64,000 nt of DNA from positions 1,302,001 through 1,366,000 of the forward strand of contig OX637794.1 in the NCBI GenBank assembly GCA_951802425.1, written 5' to 3'. A program made the translations under genes and the position numbers. A model generated the notes under the pieces. It was not told the origin of the DNA. It worked only from the letters and a program-made list of their open reading frames with translations, and did not search any database. Source of the stretch: Clavaria fumosa (Eukaryota; Basidiomycota; Agaricomycetes; Agaricales; Clavariaceae). Below are positions 1-11,981 of the stretch, piece by piece (position 1 is the first letter of the stretch; every line of letters starts with the position of its first letter).

Positions 1-1058
1 TACCTCCGCCCTCTATTTTCGGCGTCCTTAGTGGACCTGCGCCCGAGACGGCTGTCCCGCGCGTGGGTAAACGATCGCTGGGTCTCACGAGTCCTTCACT
101 CGGCGTACAGGCTTCGTTGAATGTGCCCCATGCTGGTAGCGTCGGCTCGCCGCTCCTACCATTGGGACTGGCCACTCTCTCCGGGGCGCCATGGACTCGC
201 AATGGACATTCGAGGCATGGGTCGCAGGCATCATTGACGCCGTCATCGTCTGCGTCGTCGCCATCAGGGCATGGTGGTCAGACGTCGGGCACTCTAGAGA
301 TTCTCTCCAACTCGAAGAAGCTGGTGGACAAGGAAGCACTTGACGCTATGAAAGTTGCTGTCGAAGCTGCGCCGGGTGTCTGGGAGATGATGGGGGACAT
401 CTTGGGAGACGTCCTGGAGGCGCAGGTGGATGTCAAGGACATTTTGATGAGAGCGAAAACGGTTACCGATCGCTTGCGTGAAAACATCCATGCAGTGCAA
501 GACGGCGATGTGGCTGCGGACAGGAAGATGTTGCGGGATGACGCCCATATCTTCGTCAAGGTGACCCGTCACCTTTCTATAACCGCAATTTAGAAGTGTA
601 ACTGACCGTATTTTTTACTTTTCATTCTGAAGACTGTAGTTCAGCTTTCTAACATCATTAAGAACTACGGTGCGGAGCATGCGACGTATCCTGTCCTCCG
701 CGCCAAGATGGTGAAGCTCACGAACTCAACCGAGGAATTTGTGATCCTCTTGCACGTCTCGTCGTTCTCGCCATCGACGCCCCGCACGCTCACACATGGG
801 TCTGGTGCTACGGCCACCACCGGCGGCGCCATCCTGAGTCCAGTAGCGTCGTCAGCGGACGAGGTCCGCCCCGCCGCCACCCGCGTGTCTCCATTGCAGA
901 CAACACAAACTACGGACACGTTGGTCGTCAAACGCAAGATGGTAACATCGCCTGCACGCGATATTGCCATCCGTGAGGCCCATGCTTTCAATACCACTCA
1001 TTATCCTCGTTTGGGAAGTGGTTTACCTAGGAAGGTCGTTTTGAATCCGGATATTTGA
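1..1058 (+). CDS. RAM-pathway Sog2-like protein, C-terminal part (5' end outside window)
   Basis: The reading frame is open from the left edge, so the gene begins upstream. Exons are 1-560 and 633-1058; the 72-nt intron restores frame, and the product ends at a TGA. The visible part has a Ser/Pro/Gly-rich stretch, then a helical region (KLVDKEALDAMKVAVEAAPG, DRLRENIHAVQDGD), then KMVKLTNSTEEFVILLHVSS. The last block closely resembles, from memory, the conserved C-terminal SOG2 domain. In yeast, Sog2 is a leucine-rich-repeat partner of the Cbk1 kinase module (RAM network) controlling polarity and cell separation. The leucine-rich repeats would lie upstream of the window and are not seen. The tail after the block is Thr/Ala/Pro-rich. 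Family assignment is an inference from the C-terminus only. Confidence 0.6.
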
Positions 1059-1334
1059 TGGTCATAGAATGGTCATTCAAATTTTCATTTCCTTTCCTTT
1101 CCAATCCATTTATTTTTTGGTATAAGCATTGTTATGTATACTCTCGTCAACCCATCAGAACTGCTTAGTTCATTTTAGACATATCAGCACATAAACCACC
1201 TACACGTAGTCATTCTGTTGCCACAGCTGTCAAGCTCTATTATTGCTGCGGGTTCGTAAATGAAAGAAAGTGATCTTACGATGCAGGAACTACAGCTGGA
1301 AACTTCAAGCAGAATGACGGCGTTGGCGGGTTCA

Positions 1335-3721
1335 TCAACCTGCGCCATTCCGAGCCACCACCGGATCGCCATCACCACTCCTTACAACTCTCTCAATCTC
1401 GGCTCTGATCTCAGTCAGATTCAAGCTCAGCGTCTTGGCATCTTCAAATTTCCTGCGCGCCTTGGCCTCCTCCACGTACGATTCCAACAAGGCTTCTTGT
1501 TCGAGGAGTGGTTGGAGTGTATGCGCCAACTGGGAATCGGGATCAATGGTGTGTGCGTTGTTTGGCAGTAATGGAGCGGTCTTGAGTTTAGGCAAAGACT
1601 GAAATTTCGAATTTGTCAGCCGCCACCGACCGAGCATTGGGTAGAGACGTACTTGTAAAGGAAACATGTTCTTTTGCAAGAAAAGATTGGCCCGTGTCAT
1701 GACTGCTTGCTGCACCCTGTCCTGTGAACTGCCCAGACCGCTGGGGCAAGGTAAATGGCGTATCCGCTTTGAGAGCGCGTCGTACTGGCGGAAAGAGTCG
1801 AGGAGGCGTTTGCGTGCGCTGCCAGCCTCTTTGGTTGGTCGTTCGTCATTGCTGCCGCTGCATTCCAAAAGCTGCGTCAAACGGGAAAGAAGAAAGTGAG
1901 CTAAGTAGCTTACTTCAAGGTGAGAAGAAGCTCTTGGAATTGTGGAAGAGCATCTTCAATCTCCTTCTCGAGCAAGGCGAAGGCCTGGGAGGAGCCCCAA
2001 AGCCAAAATATGATCTCAGTTGTAGAGCGAGAGAAAGGGCTCACCTCGTGTAGCCTGACGAAGTCGGAAGCCCGGAGCGCCTCCTGCTGGTACTGTTGCC
2101 TCCTGCAGCTGATAGGCATAAAGTCATGCTTAGAACAAAAGAAACATACGACAGAACTGGTCGACACTCGCGACATATCCTTACACCCCTCAGAAATTTG
2201 TCATCGTCGCTGAATTTGTCAGACTGTTTGCTTTTACCATTGGTGGAGGTCTGTCTCCGGACTCCATAGTCGACGCCTTCATCCACTTCCTCTATCGCAC
2301 CTGTTTTAGGATCATATATGAATAATAAAGAGCAAGTGGCCGATCGTTGCGGATGTTTGACAGGCAGAGAGCATACGATCCTTCCGCAGAGTCGACAGTG
2401 GTGTTTCCGATTCGTTAGTGGGTGAAATGTCGCCCTATTTATAACATATTCTTCAGAGTCCTTGACTGATGTATACGTAAGGACTTACAAACACAGCGGA
2501 CATCTGGAAACATCTGCGTCTTCCTGCCATGGTGTGATCCTCTGCTCAGCAGCTGTTAAATTACTCACAGGTCAGCACCTGGAAACGGATACGCGAGACT
2601 TGGATCTTCCTCGCACCTCGTATATCTGCACGTCCGCCATTGACCACACCTCTCCAAAATGCCGCAGGATCACTGAGATCAAAGTCAAAGATCGAGGACG
2701 CTCTGCGATTGTGAACGGCGGGACGTTCCCCTTTGTCGTCGTGGCGGAAATGGAGCTGGATGAGCTTCTCAAGCCGACGCTCAAGTTTAGTTTGTTCGAT
2801 CTTATTTGCGGAGCTTTTAGAACGTCGAAGAGAGACGAAGTCGTCCGTTAATGGGCGGTAGACGCCCTTTGGTTGGAAGCCTGGCCGGTATCGCGCAGAT
2901 GGTCGAATGGTCGAGGAAAGGGACGGATTGCTAAGCATGATCGCGGGCGCTAGTGTGGAGGCGGAGGACGAAGGCGCAGGGGACACAGAAAGGGGGGTGG
3001 GGGCAGGTGAAGAACGCCGGGATGAAGGACCGGCTAGTGAGGTGGATCTTGAACGAATCTCTCTTGGACCGGGCCCTGGTGAAGGAGGGTCGAGGAGGGG
3101 GATTGGCGGAAGTGGACCGTCTAGGTCTGGATATCTAGGACTGTCAGATGTAATTCGGTCAGAGGAGTGGATAGGTCGATGGCTCGGGCTGGCGCTGTGT
3201 GCTCGCATGTATTGCTCTGCTTGACGTGGATGGTTCGAGGATGCGGATGAGGAGCGGGCATGCAAATTGGCTGGATGTAAGGGTGACAAAGTCAAACGCG
3301 CAGAAGGGACGTTCTTGCGAAGTGGTACGTGTCGAAAGGTTGACGCTCTACGCGGCGGGGCGTCGTTGCCTTGGCTCGGCTGAATTAGAGGCTGAGGTGG
3401 AGATTGCGTTCTCGACCCACTCCCACTCGCCTCGGTTTGATCACTCCCATTGACGAGAGGGGAGGAGGCTTCGCTTGCTTTCGGAGTAGGAGCATGGACC
3501 GAGTCGATGCTTTGCCGGGATGAGGTCGGAGGCAGCGGTTTCTGCGAACTCGACGACCCAACTGAGACAGTCTCTGCTACAGCCGGAACATCACGCGCGG
3601 CCATGGGCAGAGAAGAAGCAGAGCCGTTGAGGTAAAGCGATGTGCGTATGGCCTGTGGCTTCGGGGAACTTTTGGCAGTCGGTGGTTGCGATACTGGAGG
3701 CGGAGTGACATTTGGAGACAT
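1335..3721 (-). CDS. PEP7: Rabenosyn-5/Vac1 (Pep7) FYVE-finger endosomal tether
   Basis: Seven exons (3721-2579, 2541-2489, 2434-2150, 2108-2045, 1984-1914, 1857-1653, 1598-1335) sum to 2085 nt, giving 694 residues plus stop. The first ~280 residues are Ser/Pro-rich and disordered. Then comes GFQPKGVYRPLTDDF with a basic helix (KLERRLEKLIQLHF), typical of this family. A zinc finger starts RCPLC and carries the FYVE signature RKHHCRLCGR, with a charged insert before the last pair CRECR. The C-terminus has LQPLLEQEALLESYVEEAKA, the Rab-binding helical hairpin. The family binds PI3P and Rab5/Vps21 with the SM protein Vps45 for Golgi-to-endosome and early endosome fusion. Intron 1 is only 37 nt and intron 3 only 41 nt. 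The start was chosen as the first Met after the in-frame upstream leader, before the Pro-rich region. Confidence 0.9.
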
Positions 3722-4115
3722 CTGGGTGTTGGAAAGATTCAGAGAGTGTCTTTTGGACTGGTTAGACGGTCGTATCAGCCATGGGGTAACAATGCAATGA
3801 ACGAGCGCTGCAACTTGCCCTATAAGCCTGGTAGGGAACCGGGGAGGCCATCCCAACACGCCGCCCCCACTCGGATGTTATTGAAGCTGGACGACGCAAA
3901 CGCTGTGAGCCACCCACTACTTATGCGCGTCTCTGCCAAACCTTGGTCCGTGAAGTACAAGCGACGGTTGGCGAGCGCAGCGCTCAAAGCTCAAAGCTGT
4001 GGTCACGGGGTGCATAGCTTATGTAAGAATTACTACACGTGACTTATAGCACGTGACTGACTGACTGACACAGAGACAGCTTTTGAGTCACGCCGCGTAC
4101 CTTTGTCTCTTCACC
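3722..4115. promoter_or_regulatory. Divergent promoter between PEP7 and RAD7
   Basis: This 394-bp gap separates two head-to-head genes and holds no supported ORF. Two CACGTG hexamers lie at 4036-4041 and 4050-4055, each followed by AC, in front of a short (ACTG)n run and about 60 bp before the RAD7 start. The hexamer recurs in many other promoters here, so it is likely a bHLH-type binding site. Confidence 0.5.
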
Positions 4116-6314
4116 ATGAGTCGGAACAATGTACGCGGACCAACCTCTGCTCTGACAGAGTTTTTAAGGGTATGATGACACTTACTCAAAGCTTTAAGTT
4201 ATCTGAGTGTGTTTTGGCTAGGAAGCCGGTATCACGCCAGTCACGGTCGCGCGCGCCGCTCGGCGCTCGCGTGCTAGACTAGCTGCTGCCCCGCGCGAAG
4301 ACGAGGAAGAGAATAATGCAGTGGGCGAGCCATCTTCCAGTATGCAGGGGCGCAGCGGTCGCGTGCGTTTCTATCGCGAATTCGAGATTCATTTACCAAT
4401 CAATCCTTGCAGACATCGGGTTACGCCTCGGACCAGCTCGACGAACCCGACACCGGACCGGTTTCTAAGAAACGGAAGCTCAGTATGGCGGCACAGGCTA
4501 AGGCGAAGGCAAAGGGAAAAGGCAAGAAGAAGGGGAACGCGGACGATAGCAACGAGGATTATACGGACGATGACGACGAGTATACGGCTTTGTCCAAGTC
4601 GGGTTCTGGGCCGTCCAAACCTCAGAATGGAAGTTGGAAAGAATGTGCTCAGTGTCGTCAACAGTTTATTGTGGTGCGTCATACAAATACTGCTCCCGCT
4701 GTGCTATGGGCTAAAGGATCAATCGCAGACTAGATTTACAAAGGCTGCTAATCCAGGCCCAGGATTTTTGTGTCGCAAATGTTCCAAATTACAGGTTGAT
4801 CCCCCTTCCAAGAAGATCGCGACTCCAAGGAGACGTAAAATGCCGAAGGAAAATCGCAAGGTCGTCTCCTTTGAAGAAAAGCCCCTGCCGAGTCTCGCGT
4901 CGATGTGTATAGAGGTAATCTTTACCAGCTCACCCATTCGCAGCGGTTAATTCCGTGCCCTCCTTAGATCATCAGCCGTCACATCGACGACGTGGAAGCG
5001 CTGGGTGACATAGGCTCTCTCAATATGCACAATATATCAAGATCCATCGCAAAAAATCGCGGTTTGTGAGTCTCAACTGTAGACGATGCTGACTTCTATC
5101 TTACCATGTGTAAAGAACGCCAGAGAATGTTCAGCTCTTCTACGGAGGCCACAACAGCGACTTGATTCTGTATGATGTCACGAGTGAGTTTTCCTAGTGT
5201 GGAAAATGGCTTAAGCCATTGACAAAGCCGAGATCTTACACCTCAGGCGTTTACAACTCTCGCGCACCTCAACCCTAATCTGACGCACCTCCGCCTGGAC
5301 CTTTGCGGACGCTTGGACGACACTGTCATGAAAACTTGGTGCACCTCATTTCGTTCTCTACAGCGCCTCGAACTTCACGGCCCGTTCCTCGTCCACGCGC
5401 CGGCGTGGAAATCCTTCTTTGCATCGCATCCGAGGCTGGAAAGTTTTCGCATAACCCAGAGCCCTCGTTTCGACTCAGAATGCTTAGAAGCGCTCGCGGT
5501 CAATTGTCGTAGTCTGAAGGAGCTCCGCTTGAAAGGCATCGGCTTGATGAATGAAAAATTCCTGCAACCACTGAAGGACTTACCACAAGGATTGCGTTAC
5601 TTGGACCTCTCTGAACCCGGGAACTCCCTAAGCGAGCAGGGGCTCATCGAACTGATGAGCGTCTTTGGTCCCACTCTGACCCATCTGGACCTGTCAGACC
5701 ATTGCCTCATCACCGATAAATTCCTCAACAAAGGAATCAAGTTACACGTCACCGCCCTGGCTTCTTTGACGCTTCGGAATATCCCAGAATTGACCGATGA
5801 ACGCGTCGCGGAGTTCTTCGATTCCTGGAGTGTAGCAGCGGATGACAGACCTAAGAGCCTGTCTCTCGTTTCGCTCGACCTGTCGCGGAACGTACATCTA
5901 TCGAGTGATACGCTCTCGGCACTCCTCACGCACTCCGGTTCCGCTCTGCGGGACTTGAACATCAACGGTTGGCGGTCGACGTCAGAAGAAGCGCTGAACG
6001 AGATTCCGCGGCGGGCGAAGCAGTTGCAGACCCTGGACGTCGGGTTTTGCCACAACGCGGATGACTTCTTTGTGAAGGCGCTCCTGGACAACTGCCCAAA
6101 GATTGAACATATCAAGTGTTGGGGCTGCAGTCGCGTGACGAGGAACTGTCCCATGAAAGTGAGTCGGGTATTGTTCTGTGTACTGGGAAATATGAAGACG
6201 AGCTTCGCGAGACTATAGAGGGATGTCCACATCTACGGCGTGACGACTTTCACGGGTCCCATCGAACCAGCATCAAAAGCACCATATGGACTTGATGGCG
6301 ATGAGGACGCTTAG
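4116..6314 (+). CDS. RAD7: Nucleotide-excision repair protein Rad7 (LRR)
   Basis: Begins MSRNNVRGPTSALTEFLR (exon 4116-4169) and continues EAGITPVTVA after a 52-nt intron; this opening is typical of fungal Rad7. Next come an acidic/basic linker with a KKRK cluster, then a CxxC pair (ECAQCRQQF) and a second pair (LCRKCSK), forming the small N-terminal zinc region. The rest is leucine-rich repeats (for example LTHLRLDLCGRLDDT, LDVGFCHNADDF, IKCWGCSRVTRNCP). It ends with an exon at 6219-6314 starting RDVHIYGV. In yeast, Rad7 with Rad16 forms the NEF4 complex for global-genome repair and also an E3 ligase. I could not make one exon junction (about 5177-5247, after LILYDVT and before AFTTLAHLNP) agree in frame with a standard GT donor; GTCACG at 5178 would fit. 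Confidence 0.9.
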
Positions 6315-6710
6315 TGGACAACAGGCAGCTTGGAAACGCCGCATCTTTAGCAGAGTGGTGACGCTTCACAAGAGTTCTGGCTTGTTTTCTTGGCCACGAA
6401 TGTAATTATTTCTCTCAATTCCGTCTTCATACCAAAACCATGAGCCATGAGACAGTGTTAATGCAACATTGGATGCTTTAGCCATCCTTCGGGCATGGCA
6501 CTGGCACGCTACCGCATTGAAGTCGAGTCATCGATGCGAGACTTACTGTAAATGTTGCTACAACGAGTGTTTGTACCATACATGGTTGACCTGTGCGCGT
6601 AGTCAAGGCGCGGCCGCAGCCGAAGGGCTGCGTAGGTCCGCAGTCCCGCTTAAGTAGTGTGTTCGCTGGCTAGAAACCCTTGGTCCTGCACGCTCTACCA
6701 CGCAGCGAAG
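6315..6710. other. Intergenic, no gene seen
   Basis: This is the 396-bp tandem gap between RAD7 and twinfilin. It should hold the RAD7 3' UTR and the twinfilin promoter. Short ORFs are present on both strands but show no recognisable protein. A GC-rich patch lies near 6608-6640. Confidence 0.4.
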
Positions 6711-8221
6711 ATGATGAGAGGACCTCAACTCCTTTCTGCCGCCACGCCTGGCGTCAGCGCCTCCGACACCCTCGTACAGGAATTCACCTCCGCGAAGGAG
6801 AGCGGCTCTGTCCGTTTCCTCAAAATCGCGATTCGCAAAGGTATGGGCTGATCTCTCAGTTCTTGTCCGCACAATTGATCTTTGCTTGGTGACGCGGAAC
6901 GTGCTCTCTCTCTCTCTTTCTCTTGTCCTCGCCCGCTTGCCCCAGATCATCTCGAACATGAGAGTTCTGTACCCGTGACGGGCACGCTGGAAGAAGATCT
7001 GCAGCAGCTGCCAGGGCTGGTCGAGGAGGACCACCCCGCGTATATCCTCGTCCGCCTCGACGATCCACAGACGGAGTGGCTCGCGATTGCCTACGTACCC
7101 GACACCGCCAAGGTCCGGGAGAAGGTGCGAAAAGCCCGTGCTCGTGTGTATCCTCTCCGCGTCGTGCGCTGACGGGACCCGTATGGCGAAAGATGCTCTA
7201 CGCGTCGAGCCGCTCGTCGCTCACCAAGTCACTCGGCGCAACGCACTTCAGCGACTCGCTGCTCGCGACGTGCAAGGCGGACCTGACGCCCGCCGCGTAC
7301 GCCTCGCACAAGGCGAGCCGCGCCGCGCCGAAGCCGCTCAGTGCGCGCGAGCGCGAGCTGGCGGAGCTGCAGTCCGCGGAGAGGGAGACCGCTGCGGGGG
7401 CTGCTGCGGGCGGGCACGGCGCGGCGGCGCCGTTTCGCCGTGGTTCCAGCGGCGTCGCGCGGATCAACCATGCGGGGAGCGGGATGGGCCTTAAGCTGAG
7501 CGAGGACGTGCTGAACGCGTTGAAAGCGTTGGCGGAGCCCGGGACGGGCGCGGGCAAACTTTTGGTCATGGTGGGTCTTGGTCCGCTCCTCTGAACTATT
7601 CCTGATTGCCTCGATCGCCATTTCTTTAGAGCGTCGACCTTGCTTCAGAGACTGTAAACTTGGCATCTGAGAAGGAGGCTTCTCTGGAGGAGCTTGGGTC
7701 ATTGCTGCCCTCTTCCGAGCCCTGTACGACCAACGTCTAGGTTGATAGCACAGTCTTCGCCTCATATACATTCTTACAGCATACTCGTTCTTTTCCTGGT
7801 CCCACACGCCAGAACGTCGAGAGACTGGTACGCTATCACTAGTCATGTGTTTCTTTATTCATCGACTGATCAACTGCAGTGTTTATCTACTCGTGCCCTA
7901 CGCCTTCGCCCATCAAGGCTAAAATGGTGAGGTGATCAAGCCCCGTCAACGCTGGATTGTCCCTGATTGACCCCGCTGTAGGTGTACTCGTCGGGCTGTT
8001 TATTGTTCTTCCGAGCGGCGCAAACCCAGCTCTCGTCAGTTGAAGGTGCATCGGTGACGTTGAAGAAGATTGAGACGTCTGACCCGAAAGAGATTGACGA
8101 GAAGTACCTCGTGTCGGCGCTTGGCCTGGACGCGACGGATGAAGCGGGAGGTGATGAAGCTGAGAAAGCCCCTGAAGAGAAGAAGAGCTTTGCGAGGCCC
8201 AAGGGACCTGGAAGGAAGTGA
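6711..8221 (+). CDS. TWF1: Twinfilin, ADF-H domain actin monomer-binding protein
   Basis: Seven exons (6711-6840, 6946-7124, 7193-7570, 7630-7723, 7780-7827, 7880-7926, 7982-8221) give 371 residues with frame kept throughout. Family hallmarks are LVRLDDPQTEWLAIAYVPD, KMLYASSRSSLTKSLG and CKADLTPAAY in the first ADF-H domain. A linker rich in charged and Ala residues (PKPLSARERELAELQ) follows. The second domain has SYSFFSWSHTPERRET, VFIYSCPTPSPIKAKMVYSS and KKIETSDP. The C-terminal tail is acidic then Lys/Pro-rich. The family sequesters ADP-actin and caps barbed ends, working with capping protein in cortical actin patches. Intron 1 holds a CT-rich run (6902-6925). The start is the first Met of a double Met; MRGPQLL could also start one codon later. 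Confidence 0.92.
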
Positions 8222-8931
8222 CTATGCTGCTTTGCTGAGGAAGAGAGAGCAGTGCTGTATGATAATAGTAGTGAAATGAACCACGTGAACCGAACTAGTT
8301 TACTCATTATTGAGCTGGCTCGATATTCAGGCTAAACTCACACCCAAATTCCTCACCATTTCTGATGTGATGAACAAACTTTACCCACAGTGAGACTAAC
8401 CCATCAAGTCCACGAGGGGCCATTCCGGCCAGGGTTGATATTATTTCACAATACAATGGGATTTTTACGGAATATTTACGGAAGGACCACACCGCAATGT
8501 GAAGTGAAATATGTCGCAAATCTTGCCTTGAAACGTCACTTGCCCGCTGAGCGACGACGACGACGACGACGGTGAGGGGAATTTTCCGCGTTGCGACGTT
8601 GGCTCAGCGCTGGTTCAGTAAAAAGTCCGTATTAGTCAGCCTATCCCTTACTCCAACCGGTGCGTGTTCCGCGCTGCCCGTCGTTGCTAAGCCTCAGCTA
8701 GCCTCAGGGCCCTTTTCTTGTCCTTCTCCTTCCCACTCCTTTACCTTCCCCGTCGCAGTCGCTATTGCTGCCCTCGCCGCCGCCGCTACTCTGACAAACG
8801 CAGGTCTTTGTCACCCCACTCTCAGTACCAACTGCGCTCCCCAACACCGGAGCACGAGGGCCAAGCACCTATTATAAGACACAGTTTCCAACTTCAGAAG
8901 TTCAAAGTTCAACTCTCAACGTTGAACACTT
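8222..8931. promoter_or_regulatory. Promoter/5' UTR of the GH5 gene with GAC microsatellite
   Basis: This 710-bp gap lies between two same-strand genes. It holds the twinfilin 3' end (CACGTG at 8282-8287), a (GAC)n microsatellite at about 8552-8571, and a pyrimidine-rich tract (8708-8780) typical of fungal 5' leaders. The short ORFs here lack any recognisable domain. Confidence 0.45.
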
Positions 8932-11770
8932 ATGTCGCATCCACCTGCCCAGTACCCGTATCCTGACCACCAGGCTGTCTACTCCCCTCTTCCGCGCGCC
9001 CGGAGCCATGGCCGTAGTCTCGATAGCCCTCCACCGTCACTCCATAATAGTCCAACAGAATCGCACGGTCTCAGCTCCACCCCACACCATGAATCTCCAC
9101 ACCATGAATCTCCAATCCAGGTAGAAGATTTACAGGCGAATCCAGGTTATAACCCTTATGACGGCTTCGACGAACCCCCACCCCCGCGCTTTATAGGGCG
9201 TACCTCTCTCGTACCCGAATTCGGTGCCCCTGAAATTCGGAGCGACTCTCCCCTCTCCCATATGGCTCGCCCCAGCTACGAGGCGTCGTCTGTATATCAT
9301 CTCAACCCTCCTGGCCCCCGTCATTTCTATGACAAAGACAACACTAGCTCTTTCTTTGCCGGCTCGGAGCAGGCCTTGCCATTATCAACTGTGGGCCATT
9401 CTCGGTATCTTAAAGGAAAACGCGCGTCATACGCACCTCCACCTGCGAAATCAAGGCGGACATGGATTGTCCTGGCTTCACTCGGTGTTCTTCTCTTAAT
9501 CGTCCTTGCCGTTGGCCTCCCCCTCGTCTTACGCCTCAAACCTGGCAAACAGCCTGTCACCGCCGCCATCATCCCCACTGCCACTGCCTCGGCCACCACT
9601 GCCACTCCTACCGGGAATGGTAAACCCAAAGCCAACTTTGCCATTACAGGAAGTGATGGAAGCCAGATACTCCTTGAAGACGGCACTACTTACACCTACA
9701 AGAATCCTTTTGGGGGTTATTGGTATTCCGACCCCAATGATCCCTTCAACAATGGCGCCCGCGCACAGTCTTGGACCCCTGCGTTGAACGAGACTTTTAG
9801 GTATGGGATTGACAAGATCAGGGGGTGCGTTATCCACGAAATCCGCGATGACGAATTACGTCTGACTGTGTTTTATCAGCGTGAATCTGGGTGGTTGGCT
9901 GACCACTGAGCCAGTGGGTCTTATCCTTTTTCTCCAACTATTTCTTGATTCTCATCTCTTCACTCACAGTTCATTACGCCTGCCCTCTACGAGAAATATC
10001 TTGGTAATACTCCTCCGGCTGTGGATGAGTGGCTGCTCAGTGAAGCGATGGCTGCGGATGTCGCTTCAGGTGGGCTGAATCAACTTGAAAATCATTATAA
10101 GACATTTATTGTACGGCCAACTCCCTAATACTGCTACACTCTCGCCTGACACTAATCTTCACAGACGGAACAAGACTTCGCCGAAATTGCGGCCGCTGGG
10201 CTTAATTACGTGCGCATTCCTCTGCCTTACTGGGCGATCGAAACCCGCACTGGCGAGCCGTTCTTGCCAAAGACAGCTTGGACGTGTGTATTTCTACCTT
10301 AATATGTCTCTCTATTTCGTCTCAAGCCTTTCGCAGGTATTTCTTGAAAGCGATACAATGGGCTCGTAAATACGGTATTCGAATTAATCTTGACTTGCAC
10401 GCGCTTCCGGGAAGCCAGAATGGATGGAATCACTCTGGGCGTTTCGGTTCAATCAACTTACTGAACGGACCAATGGGTATCGCCAACGCGCAGAGGTCCT
10501 TGGACTACATGCGTATTATTACCGAGTTTATCTCTCAGCCGCAATACAAAGATGTCGTGACGATGTTCGGCATCATCAACGAGCCGCTAGGACCCACCAT
10601 CGGGATGGATGCTCTACAGCGATAGTATGTAGCCCAGCGCCTATCCTCTAGTACCGTTGAGCTTCATTGACCATGTCCATGGCAGCTATCTGGAGGCATA
10701 TGATATGATTCGAGGCGTTACCGGAACCGGCGAAGGCAATGGTCCCATGATTGCAATACACGACGGCTTCATGAAACCTCCCAACTGGGCGGGATACTTG
10801 CCCAATGCCGATCGTCTATCCCTCGATTACCACCCATACATTTGTTTCGACGCCCAATCAGACGCCGCCATCGCTACTTACAAGAACACACCGTGCACCA
10901 CCTGGGGTAGTGTTATGAACACATCTATGAGCGCGTTTGGACTTACTGTCGCTGGCGAGTATAGTCTCGCCGTCACGGATTGCGGCCTGTGGTTGAATGG
11001 AGTTAACTTGGGTTCTCGATACGAGGGTACCTATAACAATTTTCCCAGAGTGGGAGATTGCACCAAGTGGACAGACTGGCAGAATTACGATCAGGCGATG
11101 AAAGATGGGCTCAGGGACTTTGCTCTGGCTAGCATGGATGCCCTTCAGGTGAGCTGTTCTCTCATGACCCTCTCGCCCCTGCGCGTTACTCATCTCGGAG
11201 CAGAATTGGTTCTTCTGGAATTGGAAGATCGGGCCTTCGATGCGGACTGGCAAAGTGGAGACTCCAGCCTGGTCGTATAAACTTGGCCTGGACAATGGGT
11301 GGATCCCCGCCGATCCACGAGAAGCGGCGGGTTCCTGCGCCCCAACTGCACCCTTTGTGCCGCCTCTGCGTTCCTGGCAGACGGGTGGCCCAGGCGCCGG
11401 GCAGATCCCAGTGTCTGTGTCCGCTGCGCTAGCGTGGCCACCGGCACGCATCTCCCACGCGCCCCCTGTGTCAGCTCTTCCGACGTACACGCCAACGGGG
11501 CCGGTGCCGACGCTGCCTGGGCCGTCGCTGACGTTTGCGGGGGCGACGCCGACGCGGTCGGTGGATGTGGGCAATGGGTGGGCGAACCCGGCTGACACGG
11601 CGGGAGTGATGGTGCCTGCGGTGGGATGCGTATACCTGGACCCGTGGGTGGGCTCGGCGGACCCGCCATCTCCGCTTTGCCCAACTGCTGCGAGAGGGAG
11701 ACTGAGGGAGACGCCTTTGACTACGCCTCTGCCTTTGACTACGCCTCCGCCTTCTGCCTCTGCGACGTGA
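8932..11770 (+). CDS. Membrane-anchored glucan 1,3-beta-glucosidase, GH5 subfamily 9 type
   Basis: Seven exons (8932-9824, 9880-9913, 9970-10110, 10165-10283, 10337-10624, 10686-11148, 11204-11770) give 834 residues. A ~180-residue Pro/Ser/His-rich cytosolic N-terminus, with HHESP repeated twice, leads to one hydrophobic segment (WIVLASLGVLLLIVLAVG). That arrangement predicts a type II membrane protein with its catalytic domain outside. A Thr/Ala-rich stem follows. The glycosidase core shows RGVNLGGWLTTEPF, FAEIAAAGLNYVRIPLPYWA, LDLHALPGSQNGWNHSG, then FGIINEPLG (acid/base Glu), LDYHPYICF and VAGEYS (nucleophile Glu), and NWFFWNWKIG. A ~150-residue Pro/Thr/Ala tail ends the protein. By family it trims beta-1,3-glucan at the cell wall (ExgD-like). 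The next gene lies convergently 211 bp away. Confidence 0.93.
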
Positions 11771-11981
11771 ATACCGTCGTGTATGCCCCTTTTTGTCATC
11801 ACCCCATTCTAGTCATCAGCCTCTTGCATTGTCTCTCTCCACTCGCATACACAAGAATTCAAATTGTCGGCATATGGACGACTTTTGCCTATTTTACGTT
11901 CCTATGACATTACACTCGTTTCGATACCAGGTCGTAATCATTGATGATGATGTTACCCAAACAGAAATTAAACAAAGTCCC

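Noticed and set aside
1260..2213. Plus-strand ORFs of about 80-110 codons opposite PEP7
   Set aside because: Seven PEP7 exons on the minus strand add up to a complete, in-frame FYVE protein over the same bases.
6902..6925. CT repeat considered as a separate regulatory repeat
   Set aside because: It lies in twinfilin intron 1 and serves as ordinary pyrimidine-rich intron sequence.
7229..7846. Long minus-strand ORF (about 205 codons) over twinfilin exon 3
   Set aside because: It is the shadow of GC-rich coding sequence; the plus-strand twinfilin motifs and spliced frame explain the region.
10858..11802. Minus-strand ORF of 314 codons opposite the GH5 gene
   Set aside because: It overlaps catalytic exons and the Pro/Thr tail of the glucanase, has no recognisable domain, and follows codon bias of the plus strand.
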